Source: Trogon surrucura
Taxonomy: Eukaryota > Chordata > Aves > Trogoniformes > Trogonidae
Direction of reading: 5' to 3'
NCBI GenBank assembly: GCA_020746105.1
Contig: CM036622.1
Coordinates: 17,647,487-17,711,486 of the forward strand
Length of the DNA stretch: 64,000 nucleotides
Shown: piece after piece, positions 1 through 13,258 of the stretch
Numbering within the stretch: the first letter of the stretch is position 1
How the letters are laid out: the number at the start of each line of letters is the position of its first letter
Translations under genes and position numbers: made by a program
Notes under the pieces: generated by a model
Seen by the model: the letters and a program-made list of their open reading frames with translations, nothing else
What the model was told of the DNA's origin: nothing
Databases searched by the model: none

Positions 1-3000
1 CACCTGCCATCTGGGATTGTCTCCAAAATCTGTGTTCCATTTGTGAGAATATTGAAAAACAATGAGGAGAGAATTCTAGTTCAACTTGTCTACACTTACA
101 TTTCTGGACTTAGAAAACTAATAAAGAAAAAGAAATGAGCATATGGAACTGCAAGCTTTCAGATAACGCTATCCACAGTATACATGTAGATATGTTATCC
201 ACAGCAGACAGAAATAAGATCCTGCCAAAGATTTAGCATTTGAACAGATTGTTTAATAGTCATGCAGGAAATTTTAAACTCATTATGTTCCAAAAATATT
301 TTCTAAACATGACTTTGCTGAAAATTGTGAATTGCTCATCTGCTTAAGGTTTTTTTTTAGAACAACATAACATATTTTAATATATGTTGTTATCATGCTG
401 TTATAAATATGAGAAATGATTAACACTGGAAGAGTATTAAAAATTTAAACTGTTTCACCATCTGTGCTGTTTGTTTATTTTTCACATTCCGTTCGACTTG
501 GACAGTGAAAATAGATTCATTTGTTTTTCTCTTCCACTGTCATGCACTAGCATAATGATTCAGTGTTTCTGCTACAAACACTGCAAGGGTATATTTATCT
601 CCAGACTGCCATATCCACAAATGCTTCTTTCATACAGTTAGATATACATGTGTATAAAACCAAACAAAAATTAGCTTGATTCTATTAAAACGAATACATG
701 ACTGGTATATCATTTCAGCTTTTTATTTCTTTCTCCACACAGTGCAGGCATACCTGGGTTTTCTGGGTTTATAGAGCTAGTGTGCAACTACCTGTTGTAC
801 TTGACAAAAGTCCTTTGCGAAAAGAGGTTGTTGGCTAACCAGGACAAAAGATGTCTGAATCGTGATGGTGAGGTGCACTTGCCTTTGGTAACGCACTCTA
901 TGTTATTTCACATGATGAATGGAAGACAAGTGAGAACCCTTTTTTTATGGGCCCATCTTCATTAAGAATGTCTTGCCCACCTGATTGTCACAAATTAAAA
1001 GCACTAGACTCTTCAGCTGCAAAGTCACTGCAGAATGGAAACAAGTTTCAAGATCCAGATTTACCACAGAAAAAGAGTGACTCCAGCTCTGCTATCCTGT
1101 TACAATTTTGCTTCTCAGTTTTGAATATCTCAGGGGTATTATTCCTTATTAAAATGAAGAAAAATCTGCAACAACTGAATCTTGAGTTTATGTTCCCCTT
1201 CACAAAGAGAGGTCACATACCAGGGCCCTTTAATCCCTCAGAATCTGACAGAGGAGCAATTCCCCTTTGAATGACTTCAATTACAGCATGAAACCCAAAG
1301 ATAGATCTGTTTGATTAGGATTAACAGACACCTCTTTGTTCCATGTTCACAGGCACAATGGCTAGAGATCAGTGTCATCTCTAAGTTAGAGTAGATTCCA
1401 TGCATTCCTCATAAAATATTTTCTGAATCACATCACAATTGCCCCACATTTATTGATTCCAAACCTGGATTCAGTTGTAAAAATCTAAGCCGGAGATCTT
1501 TGTGTTTTCTCAGAGGAAACCAAAATGAAACAAATTTCATATAATGCAAAACCTTCACCTGAGATTGTTAGCTTTCACTGCGTACCTCCTGATTATACTT
1601 CTCCTGGACAATTTCCAGCACCACTCCACTGTAATCCACTCACTAGCTGCACTGTTCTGAACTGCAGGTAAACTTTTTAAGTCTATAGTGAAAGAGGTGG
1701 ATAAAAAGAGAAAAGTTAAGGTTAAGATCTCTTCTAAATTAATAACATTTTTCTTGGAAATTTGCTCTGTGTGTACCACACAGTGAACAGAGCAAAAAGA
1801 GCCCCAACCTCCTTCAATACCACCACAGTGAATCAGGATAACAAGAAAGACTTAAGGAATAAATAAAAAAAAAAAAAGAGAGGAAAAAGGGTGACTTGGA
1901 AGGAACATTTAACAACCTTTACAAATTACAACTTTATGTATACCATATAGAAATGAAGAACAGTTATAAACAAATTGGACTTGTCTAACAAAGGAACAAG
2001 ACCAGATAGATTCGTTTTGTCTTTCGTTTGCCCTTGAATTTTGACAAGAATTCCCTTGCATGCCAATCGCCTGGGATTTGAAAGGTCTGACACACAATAT
2101 TATTGATAGTCAGCTTCACTAATAGTTCTCCACTCCTGTTTTTCAAGAAAAAAAAATAATCACACTTTCTGGAGACATAATTTCCTTATTCATTTTCTCA
2201 GGGGGGATTAAAATGTTAAGTCCCTTATTCCTTACCTTTGATGAGTCTGGAACGGATTGTGAATGTGATATTGCAAATTGGCAGAAAGATCTTATTTCAT
2301 CTGAATTTCTGAATCAGCCTCTCTCAGTCTAATCAAACCTGTCACTCTTATGAAGACTGACGTGGCCAACAAGTGTGCTGCTGAAATGCAACCTGCCAGA
2401 CTTAGCAACTCATGCCATAAACACATTTGAGAATCTGGATTTCCTGTTGATCCCAACTTGGTTTTGCTATACAATGGCTTCTGTAGCTGGACCACATTGA
2501 TATTTCTGTCAGAAAGGTTACACTGGGTGTGAGGATCATGTCTAATTTACAAAACACTGGTGATAATAATGGAGTAATCTGAACATCTATTGTTGAACAG
2601 TAAGAAACAATGTATTTGCTGATGTGGAGGAAGACTCTGTATGTGCTCAGACACCAGTAAATGCAGATTATCTCTCCTTCCACTAGCCCTTGGGAAGGGC
2701 TTTCTCATTCTTAGCTTAAAGAGAGCCTTCAGCTCAAAAATAAAGGACAAAAACTCTTTGGAAACTGATATTCAGAACTAAGCCATGCTTTACTACTGTG
2801 GAGATTCATATTACAAAAGGAGTGATTTTTGTTTTCGTCCTCTCCAATGGGATGGCTCACAAACACATATTCCCCTGTTCTCTCTCCGTCTGAATGTCGC
2901 ACCTTCCCTGCTGCATTCAGCAGTGTGGCTTACGCTCACACCACAGCTGGTCATTCTAGGGCTCTGGGAAGATTCTGAATTCTCCACCCAAAACTAAAGG

Positions 3001-4591
3001 CTAGACTTTGAAAAAAAATACAGGAATTAGGTAAGCAAGTGTCATTGAGTTCAGGAGGGCTTAAACAGCTAACTTGTTTCACTTGAAGCAGAAACCCAAG
3101 AGTGGAATTTGGGAAATTTTCCTCCAGCAACACCCAGTAGGGAGATTTGCCTGAATACAGATGTCAGGACTGGATCTTTACTATATCATGCTTTACCAAA
3201 TCTGAGTGGTATCAGACCTCTTCAAGGCTTGTTTGCTACATTATGTTTCCTGAATGTAAGTAAATGAGAAAAGAGGGCTGTATAAAGTGGACAGAATAAG
3301 TATGTTTTAAAAAGAATGGTGGCTCAGCAAGTATCTGTGGGTATGAGGGCTAAAATAATATTAAAAAGATAAATGTTTTCAAATCAATGCTATCAACTAC
3401 CTATCAAAAAAAAAAGAAAAAGGAATAAGAAAAAAAGGAAAAGCTCTCTTTTTTTCCTCAGTTGTGGTGGTGCAGCACCTGCCATTAGCTGTGGTGGTTC
3501 CTATTTTCATATTGTCTGACAGTAGCAGTTGGACGGAGCCAGAGCCAGTGAGGCCGAGAGGCAGACTCCCTGCTTCCACAAAGCTGAATTTAATAAGATG
3601 AGAACAGTATGCCAAGATGGTGAACTCCCTCCCTAGCACTTATCATGACACTAGTCACTCAGCAGGACCCTTATTGCAGCAGTAATCTGGGTGAGCCTGG
3701 CAGAGCGTCCTGCTTACAAGTTCAATATAATAGAACAGCAGGGCACTGGAGGCCTGGCAGAAAAGCTTAGCAAAGTTAAAGCCTATTACGCTATGCTTGA
3801 AAAAAATGGCTCTCAAAATATTATATGCCGAGTAAAACCCTGGACATGCCAAGTGCAGTGACATACTAAGCCTCTTCCATAATGGTGCACTCATTAGTCT
3901 ATAGACACAAGCAACATGGATTTAAAAGTCCATAACTTGAATGGAAATGGATATGCAAATTTGTCCTTTTCTTCTATTCAGTATGAATTTAATAGGCAAC
4001 ACTACAGAATAATATATAGACAGTGAAAACAAAACTTGAAAATGCTCTGAGCCATGTTAAGTTGCTGAAGTTAGAAAATCCCTGCTCTGCATTTTATTCC
4101 TTCTGTATTTTCATAAATCACAAAAATCAGCTGGAAGTAATACATCTCACTGGTATACACCAGTATGCGAACATTAATTCTCAACCTTGACAAGACCTGT
4201 GGTAGGGAAGCTGTAGCACCCTTAATATAGCTACATATGACACAAGCCCATCAGCAATTAAATAAAAGCAGAATAAAGATCTCATTGTGAGCTGCCCACA
4301 ATAATATCTTAAGTCAGACTGTTTTTCATTGGTTTATGACGGATTTGATTGAACATTTTAAAGCCTATTTTACTCCTGTCCCTGTCTTTAGCTTCAGTGG
4401 ACTTGAAATTAATGAAGAATGTGCTGATCCAATCTTGAAACATGGTTAGTTTGCCTAGGCTGAATGGCATTTTGGAAAAAGAATTCTGCTGGCTAGGAAT
4501 TGACGGAAAATCTTTCCACTGGGTTAAAAGACTATAATGACAAACTCCCCTGAAATGAGCTCTAAAATGATGAAAGAGCTAAAAAGAGATG

Positions 4592-4633
4592 GAAAAAGAA
4601 GAGGCAGGCATAGAAAAAGAAGAGGCAGGCATA
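4592..4633. repeat. Two-copy 21-bp purine-rich tandem repeat
   Basis: The unit GAAAAAGAAGAGGCAGGCAT plus one base occurs twice head to tail at 4,592 and 4,613 with no mismatch. It is a small local duplication with no visible function. Confidence 0.8.
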
Positions 4634-4975
4634 TATCCCTCTGCATATACTTCACTCTTGATGGAAAGATCAATGTGTCGCCTGGCCACTGCAAAGTCAA
4701 GCAGCCTTTCATTTATCTAAACACAAGCCCTTGAAGCCACGTGGCATACCCTTGGGTCTTCCATGTAGTCTATTTCCATCATTCCAGAGGAGTTAGAGAC
4801 TCCTGTGATTTCTGCATCATGTATGTTCCACATGCAATAGAACTGCATATCTTTCTGTCTCTGCTTCGTCAGTTGTTCTATCATTCAGTGACCATCTCCC
4901 CCAAGAAGGGGAACTGGGAAAAGGAAAGGAGACCCATGGCTTGAAATGGAAACAGATTTAGTAAAATAATAATAG

Positions 4976-4989
4976 CCCCCCCCCCCCCC
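4976..4989 (+). repeat. Poly-C tract (14 C)
   Basis: An uninterrupted run of C residues follows AATAG. On the minus strand it is a poly-G run. Such tracts are prone to length polymorphism and sequencing error. Confidence 0.85.
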
Positions 4990-5494
4990 ATTAACACTAA
5001 TAGAAATACACTAAGTAATAGCTTATGTAGTGGTGGCAAGCTGTGCACTCCCAGCAGTGCATGCTGGATGTCCAGCATTGCGAGAAGCACAGCTCCAGTG
5101 AAAGTGCAACGGTCACGGCAAAGAGGAGAGTGACCTTGCGAGCAGAATAATGGGTCAGACCCTCCAGGGATGGCAGCCATTAGAAGAGACCGTCCACAGT
5201 AAAATTCCTAATTTACGGGGAGTGTAAATTCCATTTATGAAATGGAATACTTTTGGCCAGCTTGGGCCAGCTGCTCCGGCTCTGGCTCCTCCTGGCTTTA
5301 CCACCTGGCTAACTCTAAATTGTTTAAGGTCTTGATTGCTATGGAGACCTGCACACCATAGCCAGCCATGAATGAAAATAAAGTGTCTTACCAGCTTTGT
5401 TCTCATTGCATCAGGTGCTGCAGTCTTCTTTAAAATGTAGCTTTCCTGAAGAGAAAATTGATTCTATGATTCTGTCCCAGCGAAACCAGGGCAC

Positions 5495-6690
5495 CTTCCA
5501 GTCCAACGCTCTGCTAAAAGGCTAGTCAACACTGCATTCAGTTGAGGTTGCTCTGGGCTTTGTCCAGTTAAGTCTTGAAAACTTCCTGGGATGGACATTC
5601 TATAATTTCTTTGAGCCCCTGTTCCAATGCTTCATTATCTACACAGTGGAACACTTTTTTCCTTATTTCCAGCTATAGCCTTCCTTGTTGCAATTTATGG
5701 CTCTCATTCTCCCACTATGCTCCTTAGTAAAGAAATTGGCTCTACCTTCCTAGTAATCTCCTCCTGGATATCAGAAAGCTCCTACTAGGTGCCCCACACC
5801 TTCCCTAAACAATCTTGCTCCCTAAAGAAGCACATTTCCCCTGGGTTCTCCTGACAGGGCGTATGTTCTAGCCTCTTGACCATCTTGGTAGCTTTGTGCT
5901 AGTCTTGCTCAGGTTTACAACCATCTTCCTTGTACTGGGCAGCCCAAAACTGCAAGCAGTATTCCAGGCACCGTCTCACAAGTGGCAAACAGAGGGATAG
6001 AATCAGTCTTTGATCTACTGGCTACACTCCTGTTGATAGCTCCCAGTATGTGCCAGTCTACTGCCAGATCTACTGGCTACGCTCCTGTTGACACCTCCAG
6101 TATGCAGCCCAGCAGGACTCCCTGGTCCTTTTCAGCAGAATCTTCCAGTGCTAGGGTAGCAACCCACAGGAACCAGGGTTGGTGATCTGGTGACCTCCTA
6201 GAGTTGTTAAAAGAAGACTCCATCCATCCATTTCCTAATGATGACCACATGATTTGTAACAGATTCCCACTACAATGTGGGATCGTGAGCCACAAGCCCT
6301 CAGTCACCCTATTTTCTCTTGTACAAGAGATCTCCATATATCCAGGCTGCTCCCTCACAGACAGCACCCCCCTTCCTTGCCTGTTGTCCCAAAGAGCCTG
6401 TACGCTCTTCACAAAGCAGATCTCCTGCCACATCTCCGTTATTCTCCTCTAAGTTCTGTGCCCACACACAGAGCTCTAGCTCCTCCTGTTTGCTTCCCAG
6501 CCTGTGTGCATTTGTGCACAAACACTTGAGGCAAACCTTCTTCTAACCTGTCTTATCATTCCTGAGGGCTCTCTTGCTCCCGTCACCCTGTCCCATGTAT
6601 TTACTGCCCCGACTTCTGTTTCCTCACTTATCTGCAAGCTGTCATCACCATCCCCTGACGTACCTGGTTTAAAGCCTGTTGGCAAAGATC
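5495..6690 (-). repeat. Old, internally deleted CR1 LINE
   Basis: Read on the minus strand this is a degraded CR1 element. From 5,495 to about 6,160 it shows the diverged 3' half of ORF2 in CR1 order: the tail next to the 'led feature' GGCTTTGTCCAGTTAAGTC, the GTTCCAATGCTTCA block, the CTTGTACTGGGCAGCCCAAA block and the CCCTGGTCCTTTTCAGCAGA block. From about 6,380 to 6,690 the spacer region typical of the CR1 5' part, ending near GGTTTAAAGCCTGTTGG, can be recognised. Frames are broken throughout, so it is an old insertion. The boundaries of the 5' part are uncertain. Confidence 0.65.
6012..6110 (-). repeat. 55-bp partial tandem duplication inside the old CR1
   Basis: GATCTACTGGCTAC followed by CTCCTGTTGA occurs at 6,012 and again at 6,067. 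The copies differ by a few substitutions, so the duplication happened after insertion and is not recent. Confidence 0.6.
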
Positions 6691-6699
6691 ATATGTGTG

Positions 6700-9600
6700 G
6701 ATATCTTGGATACTCTAGGGCACCTCAAATGGAAAGTACTTGCATTTAGACAGTTAAATCCCGCCTTTAGTGTCTGAGACCAAGACTTAGAACTGCTTGT
6801 CTGGTCATGTCTATTTCTCATCCCGTTCTTCCAGTCTGTACTATTTAATCGATCATTCAAACAGAGAAGTAGACCATTATATTCCTAGATGTTCTTTATA
6901 AATGCACAAAAAGACTATTTCAGATGCAGATTTTAGGGTTTTCCCAAGGAAAAACTTTTCTGTGTGAAAAAAAATCACTTATTTTAAGTATCACCGAACA
7001 GAATCAACCTAAGATGTGCTTGAGCTACAGCACAAATGTAGCAAAACCAGCTAAAACATTTCTACTCTAGCACCAGGGTCAACAATATTTGGCAGATGTG
7101 ACACAGCAGGTAGCAAAATTTTAGGTGACACAGAGAGGTTAGTCAGGGTGCCTGAGTACACTAACAATCCTTAATGGCCCTGACCTGCCTCAGCTGGGGC
7201 TTCCACCCACATGTCCAGCTGACTCTGGCCTCTGTGGACTGGCTTCCTAGCTTGACCTCGGGTTTGCCTGGTGACTGCTGGATCCAGTTCTGACCTGCAG
7301 ATCGACTTTCTGGTTTGACCTCAGGCCTGTTCCACCATCATGAACTTGCCTGGTGATTTCAGTAAGTACCGATCTATTAATTTTGAAAGCTCCTATTTAA
7401 GTGCTAGTTTTCTTGCCTCACACCTTCTCTGCAGTATCGTGCTATATTCTGTCATGTTGTTGTGGTAAGTGATAGTCACCTAATTGAAGGACATTAATGT
7501 AGTACTGGTGGACTTGAGAGGGTTTCCCCTTTGGGAAGGGATGCTTTGTGGTTTTTGTGAAAAATGTTAATAGTTCACTTAACCCAGGGAAGAAATTTTG
7601 TATAGTAAATTAGGACCCACCATCCCTCAGCTTTGTGGCACTTCTGTCCCAGTAACAGAACTGAAAATAGTTTGATTTGCTCTGTATCCTATTTCCCTAG
7701 TGAGCACAACGGGGAGCTGAGGATATGTGTGGTATCTTATGATCTCTGAACACTGAAGACCAAATATTGGTGCCCACTGCTTCCATACCTGCAGCTCATC
7801 TGAAAGGATTCCAGTTTAGCATAAGGTAAAAAAATCCAACCAGTTCAGGAAACTAACAACTCCGCCCTGCAGTATGTTTTGGGACAACCACTAAACTAAG
7901 TTCTTTGAATGTATATAGTTGTGAATTGCATGGAATTTATTTGTCAAGATGCTGCAGTTGAGATTTACTCCTAGGTATTTTTTTCCCATTGACATTTCGA
8001 AATAGACACTTCTGTTGCTCACTAGTAAGTGAGCTTAAACTGTTGTGTTCTATGTGCGTAAAATCCATAGTTTTTATTGATTGGTAATTCCTGGCTGGGA
8101 TTGGATGACTTCATGCAAATAAGTATAAAAGCCTTAGAGAACAGTGGTGTCCCAGAACAGCTTTCAGTGCCTGTGGGCAAACTTGCACGAACTAGAGCCG
8201 CTAAGCCTTTAACTTCAACAGAATCTCACTGAAAAGGCACTGTAAGAAGCCCTTGCTTTGCTGTGTGGTAAAGCCTCTGGTGTTAGAAAGCGAGGGTACT
8301 TGCTCACCCTCCTGTGCATATCCAAAACCCTGAGCAAGATGAACAGAAACAGAGCACTGCCAAATCTTACCAAAGAAGAATTTGCTGGTGCTTTAAGTCT
8401 CACTTTGGGTGACTGGTTTTAGTTTTATCATCTACCCTCTAGTGCTGAAACATTCCCAGGCAAATGGGGTGTGCAGGACAACAATATTAAATGTTCCTGG
8501 CAGACTTCAGATATCTTGTCAATATTTGGTTGGTATTCAACCATTTCAGTGTCTATGAAGGATAGATACAGCACTAGTATCTTCAAATTATTTTGTTGCT
8601 GAAGCCAAAGTCAGCTTTTAATGAGTACTGCAGAAACCATCAGCAATGCAATTTCATGAAAAAATAAACTCCTTTGGATATTTTAACTGATGGGACTAGG
8701 GTACTTGCAGAAAAGAGAATGAGTGAAAGGAATCCTGTAACCAAGAAAACAATGTTATATAAAGCTGAGTGTGCTTGTGCTATAGCAGCTGCTACTCAAA
8801 ATTTCTGAAGACAACATTTGTTCTGAACTTCCTCATCTGATTTTGCAGACACAAATACATAGTAATGAGTATGTATACTCTTGATGAAATTCCAAGGAAA
8901 AGGTCTTCTGGCATTCTGAAAGGAAAATCCTAATGCCTTTGCATCCTGTTAATCTCTTAACTTAGATACTTAAGACAAATCAAATAAATGTTTTATTTTA
9001 TAAGACCAGATGGCTAACACCTCACAGGCTAAAATGCCAACTGCTGATTTGTTTGCTGGTGTTTGGCTTTAAGTTGCTGCACGCACTGGGAGGTAAAGAA
9101 TAAACTTTTAATTTCTGTCAGATTTATTATTTCACAATTTAAATTTTAGTTAAGCTCACGCTGAGTGGAGCAACAAGCTGAGGCAAATCCTTGCTCTTTT
9201 TTCTTAGGAGATATTTTCCTACAGGTATTTATGCCACGGCTTTGATATGAAAGATGGGCAGTTCTGCTCAAAAAGAACCAGTTCTCCTTGAGTTCCAAAG
9301 ATCAATGTCAGATTAAGTAGATGATCTGTGATTTACTTTTGGTGGCGGCTTCTGCTTTTATTCTCTTTGTATCTATTTCCAGCAACTATTCCAGTTACGC
9401 ATGAAGTACATTGTACCTGATCTTCCATATTCCATCAAGTATGTCAAATGACACAAAAGATCACAATTCTTTGTTATTGATTTGTATTGCAACAGTCCAA
9501 AGATATTATGGGAGAGCCCATGCCATCGCCATGCTTGTTGAAATCCCAAAATTATGTTCTTGTTCCAGAGAAAACATGTTTGAACAGAATTTTGAAGTAT

Positions 9601-12600
9601 TATGCAATGGACAGAGCGGGTGCAGTGCATACTAAACCAGTAATTCCAACTGGCTCCAAAAGTCGTTTTTATGGCCTTGACACTGAAAGTTTAAGGTATC
9701 ATTGGAATCTGTACTCAGAGCTGGTTTGGATATAATTCAGTCTGGACTAATTCATCCTGATTTAACAAAGAATTAAAGTGCTTCTTGCGTGGCTTATGTA
9801 GAAATTAGCTTATATCATATGATTACAAGGTATTCCAATGACATTTTAATATATTTTACAGTGTCTGACCATAATAACTACACAACTGCTTGCACAAACA
9901 AAATAATCTATGCTGGAATAACAGTGTATAATACAATTACAGTAGGCCACTTATAGTGAAAACAGGATAGTCAAAGTCAAATATTTCATATCCACAACAT
10001 AGATTCTTTTAATCAGGAACAAACTGATGTGTTGAACTGCACTACTGGGCAAATAAAGTGAGGAAGAAAAGCAGATGGTTGAGTGTTTAATTCAGAAAAC
10101 TAACCAAAGTGTGGGTATACCCAATAATGTATTTCTGTTGTTTTTAAAATTATTCTGTGCTTATCATGTATTTAAATTCTTTTAAAAACATGACAATTGA
10201 TTCAGAAAACAAATTACTTCATAATATGAACATTAACAACCTCAATTCTCAAAATTATATTATAGGGACATTTTTGCAGGACAAAGAGGTCCTCATATCT
10301 TCTTGGTTAAGACTGGTTGCGAATCTGTAATAGGGGCCCTTGTAGAACAAAATCAAATTATAAGGTCGCTGTACATCAGATCTTTATACACATATTTAAC
10401 TTTTTCAAAGTTCAGTCACTGCTTTTATTTTCTTCAGGAACGAAAGTCGAGTCATAAATGTTAAGTTTTCTGCTTCTCCCTATCTCAGAGACATCCATAA
10501 CTCAGTCCTGTGAGTCACAAACATTAAAATAATCAACAGTAGTCTTATACTGTTAGATTCCTGTAAATGAAAATCTACAAATCCGGTGTTGCCAGTTGTA
10601 CTGGGGCCTGATAATATGATCCAAGGAAATTCAAATAGCACATTTTAGGTTTTCTTTATCCCGTATTATATTTATATACTATGTATTGAAACCAACACTG
10701 AGTATCATTTCTTCTCATCAACTAGAAGCAATGTCTATTTTTCTGATTTTAGAATGTACTGAGTATGTCATTATATGTTTTCTGTCTAGCAGCCTTCTCA
10801 GCAAGGTGTTAGACCACTTCTAGTTCTGTTTCCTGTTTTTACTTTGGTTAACTGGCAATTTTAAAGCCTTAATTCTGTCTTAGGAGTTAAACTGGTTGCT
10901 CCAAATATGAAAGGCTTTTCACTGAAAGAGCTAGTTAATATTTGCTGCTTCTCAAAACAAAAGAATGGCACTAAATAAAAGCGTGCACACATATTTGTTT
11001 CCAGTGTTGCACGGAGCAGGTGAGAAGTGAGACAAGTGAGCAATGTTCAAACACATTCTGCTGTCTGGAGGTAGTGGGATGGATCTGTATGGACTTACAC
11101 AGTTAGTATAAATTACAGCTGATCTGACCTGCAGTCACTTCCATGCCTGTCTGTGCTCTGTGCTACTGGTAAGGAGCTGTTCAGCTGTTGTAAGCCCTTG
11201 ACCTTTCACTTGTCTAAAGTGGTAAGTGTGAAATTTGCGACCAGCCATACTTTGGTGCAATTTCAGAGCACATCAAGATCGTAGCAGCAGACGGATGAAT
11301 TGAACTGGATAGCGTAAGAGGCAATACGGCAGACTGAAATTCTGATATAAGATCCTTGAAGAGAGGTTCATCTTTATTTTATACAGCATCGATACTGTTC
11401 AGTGCTTCCTACTATAATAAAATTATACCCATAAAGAGGATTTCACTTTAAATAGTTGCTATTTTACTCTAAAAGGAGAATTTAACAAGAAGATATTCAT
11501 CAAATAAAATCAATATACCAATTTATTGTCTCTACAATTTCCTTTGTGGTCAGGAAGTTAAAATGAGTATGAACTTGTGAATGAGAGCTTGGTTTTATAT
11601 ATTTACAAAAGTGTTAATGTCTCTGTTTATCTTCATGATTTTTCTTTATGAAAATAAATTGATCATAATCTCAAAGTAAGGCCATACTGAGAAAGATTCA
11701 CATGTCCATATTAATTTTCTGCTGGGATGACACTTACTATTTTTGACTCCTTGCTGCAGATGGATGGAAAGCCACAGGTCAGCAATCTTTTGAGGATGGT
11801 ATTCTAGTGTCTTTTGTTTTCTGGGAAAAAACACAGTGTGTTACTCAACAGTATTCAAAGTGTATTTTACAAGCCAATGAACAGCTATATATGAAACTAT
11901 ATCAATTTTGTAGTCAGCAGCCAGCTATATAGGTGATAGCAACAACAAATGAGAAACGTCAAGTACTCCTCTAACCCTGACTGAGTAAAGCTCAAGGTAG
12001 ATCCACTGAGATAAACAGGTGAGAGGCCTGAGTAGCAAATGCAGTCTTGCTCAGGAGGAAGATATGGCTGACCAGGAGCTCAGGTGAACCTGCCTGCTGC
12101 ATCTAGCTAAATTTCAGCTCATCTGAAACTGGGAGCTTCATAGTTACTTCTGTATAGGTGCACTTCAACACATCACAGCCCTCAGGGCACTAGTAGGATT
12201 TAATAGCCCGGACCTCTCATCTGGGGCCTCTATCCTAACCCACAGCCCGGGAGCTACACTGAGGCTCAGCCTGGTGCCTTCAGGCATTGCTTGGGGCTCA
12301 ACCTTCAGACTTGCCTTCTCAGCAGCAACTTGTCCAGTGATTTCAGCTCTCAGCTGAGTCTGGCCTTCACCTCTGGGTCTGCGCTGCTCCATTGCTGGGA
12401 GCACTGGGATCGGCACTAGCTGATGAGGCCCTTGCCTTGATGTCCTGCAGTGTCCTGGACACTGCTGTACCCTGATAGCTGGAACACAGTGTTGGTAAAG
12501 TTTAAAAAAACATGATCAAACCAACGAATAATCAGTTATTTAGAAAATTTAATTTCTGATTCAGTGGACCAGTGGTGGGATTCCTTAATAAACTCTAAGA

Positions 12601-13021
12601 GAGGGAAAAAGTAGCCACGCTAGTATTAAACAAAGCTTTACTGAAGACTTCTTCTGTTTGTATACTTTCAATCTGGAAAATGAAATTTGGCAATACAGTA
12701 ATTTGAGAGTTTACCAGGTATTTTATGCTGTACTATTAAACTACTCTGACATATATTAAGCCTTCAAACTTCATTACTCATACCCTTGTGAAAGGCAATA
12801 GGGTTGGTCATTCTAACTGGACAGAGCACACAAGTTCAACAATAAATGTAGTGGAATTATCAAATCATATCCTTATGTAGTAGTCTTTTGTCTCAAAGAT
12901 GGTAACTAGCACACTACTGGTCGCTCCTAAAAGTTCCACTAGTATCGTGTCTGAGAGATAATTAGAGGAAACCAGAAGGCAAATTTTCAGATTGATGCAT
13001 TAATGGCCTCAAGTTTTGCAA
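6700..13021. other. Intergenic DNA, no gene seen
   Basis: No supported gene. Two GC-richer islands (about 7,170-7,370 and 12,130-12,470) share short phrases such as TGCCTGGTGATTTCAG and its variant GTCCAGTGATTTCAG, and may be copies of one unclassified repeat. An octamer-like ATGCAAAT next to TATAAAAG occurs near 8,113-8,130 but nothing downstream supports a promoter. Confidence 0.5.
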
Positions 13022-13258
13022 ATGGAAGTTTAGATTGGATGTTAGGAAGAATTCCTTTACTGAAAGGGTTATCAGGCATTGGAATGGGGTGCCCAGGGCA
13101 GTGGTGGAGTCCCCATCCCTGCGGATATTTAAGAATCACGTAGGCATTGTGCTTAGGGATATGGTTTAGTCGAGGACTTGTCAGTGCTAGGTTAATGACT
13201 GGGCTCGATGATCTTACAGGTCTTTTCCAATCTGGGCACTTCTGTGATTCGGTGATAA
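13022..13258 (+). repeat. 5'-truncated CR1 LINE, 3' end fragment
   Basis: The fragment reads in the plus direction as the last part of CR1 ORF2 and its 3' end: the TGGATGTTAGGAAGAATTCC block, the GGGCAGTGGTGGAGTCCCCA block, then GATGATCTTACAGGTCTTTT followed by the degenerate octamer tail TCTGTGATTCGGTGAT. It is 5'-truncated as most CR1 copies are, and moderately diverged. Confidence 0.9.

Larger units (their letters stand above)
1..5494. other. Intergenic AT-rich DNA, no gene seen
   Basis: I see no exon chain, RNA gene or recognisable full transposon here. The short open frames on both strands lack coherent splice signals and have amino-acid compositions expected from AT-rich noise. Local features are a two-copy 21-bp tandem repeat near 4.6 kb and a run of 14 C residues at 4,976-4,989, both listed or mentioned elsewhere. 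This DNA lies far downstream of the 3' end of the minus-strand gene. Confidence 0.6.

Noticed and set aside
8105-8135. ATGCAAAT octamer beside TATAAAAG
   Set aside because: Promoter-like words, but no transcript structure or open frame follows.
9373-9735. Overlapping frames of 74-85 codons on both strands
   Set aside because: Overlap on both strands and absence of splice or promoter signals suggest chance; a decayed processed pseudogene cannot be excluded.
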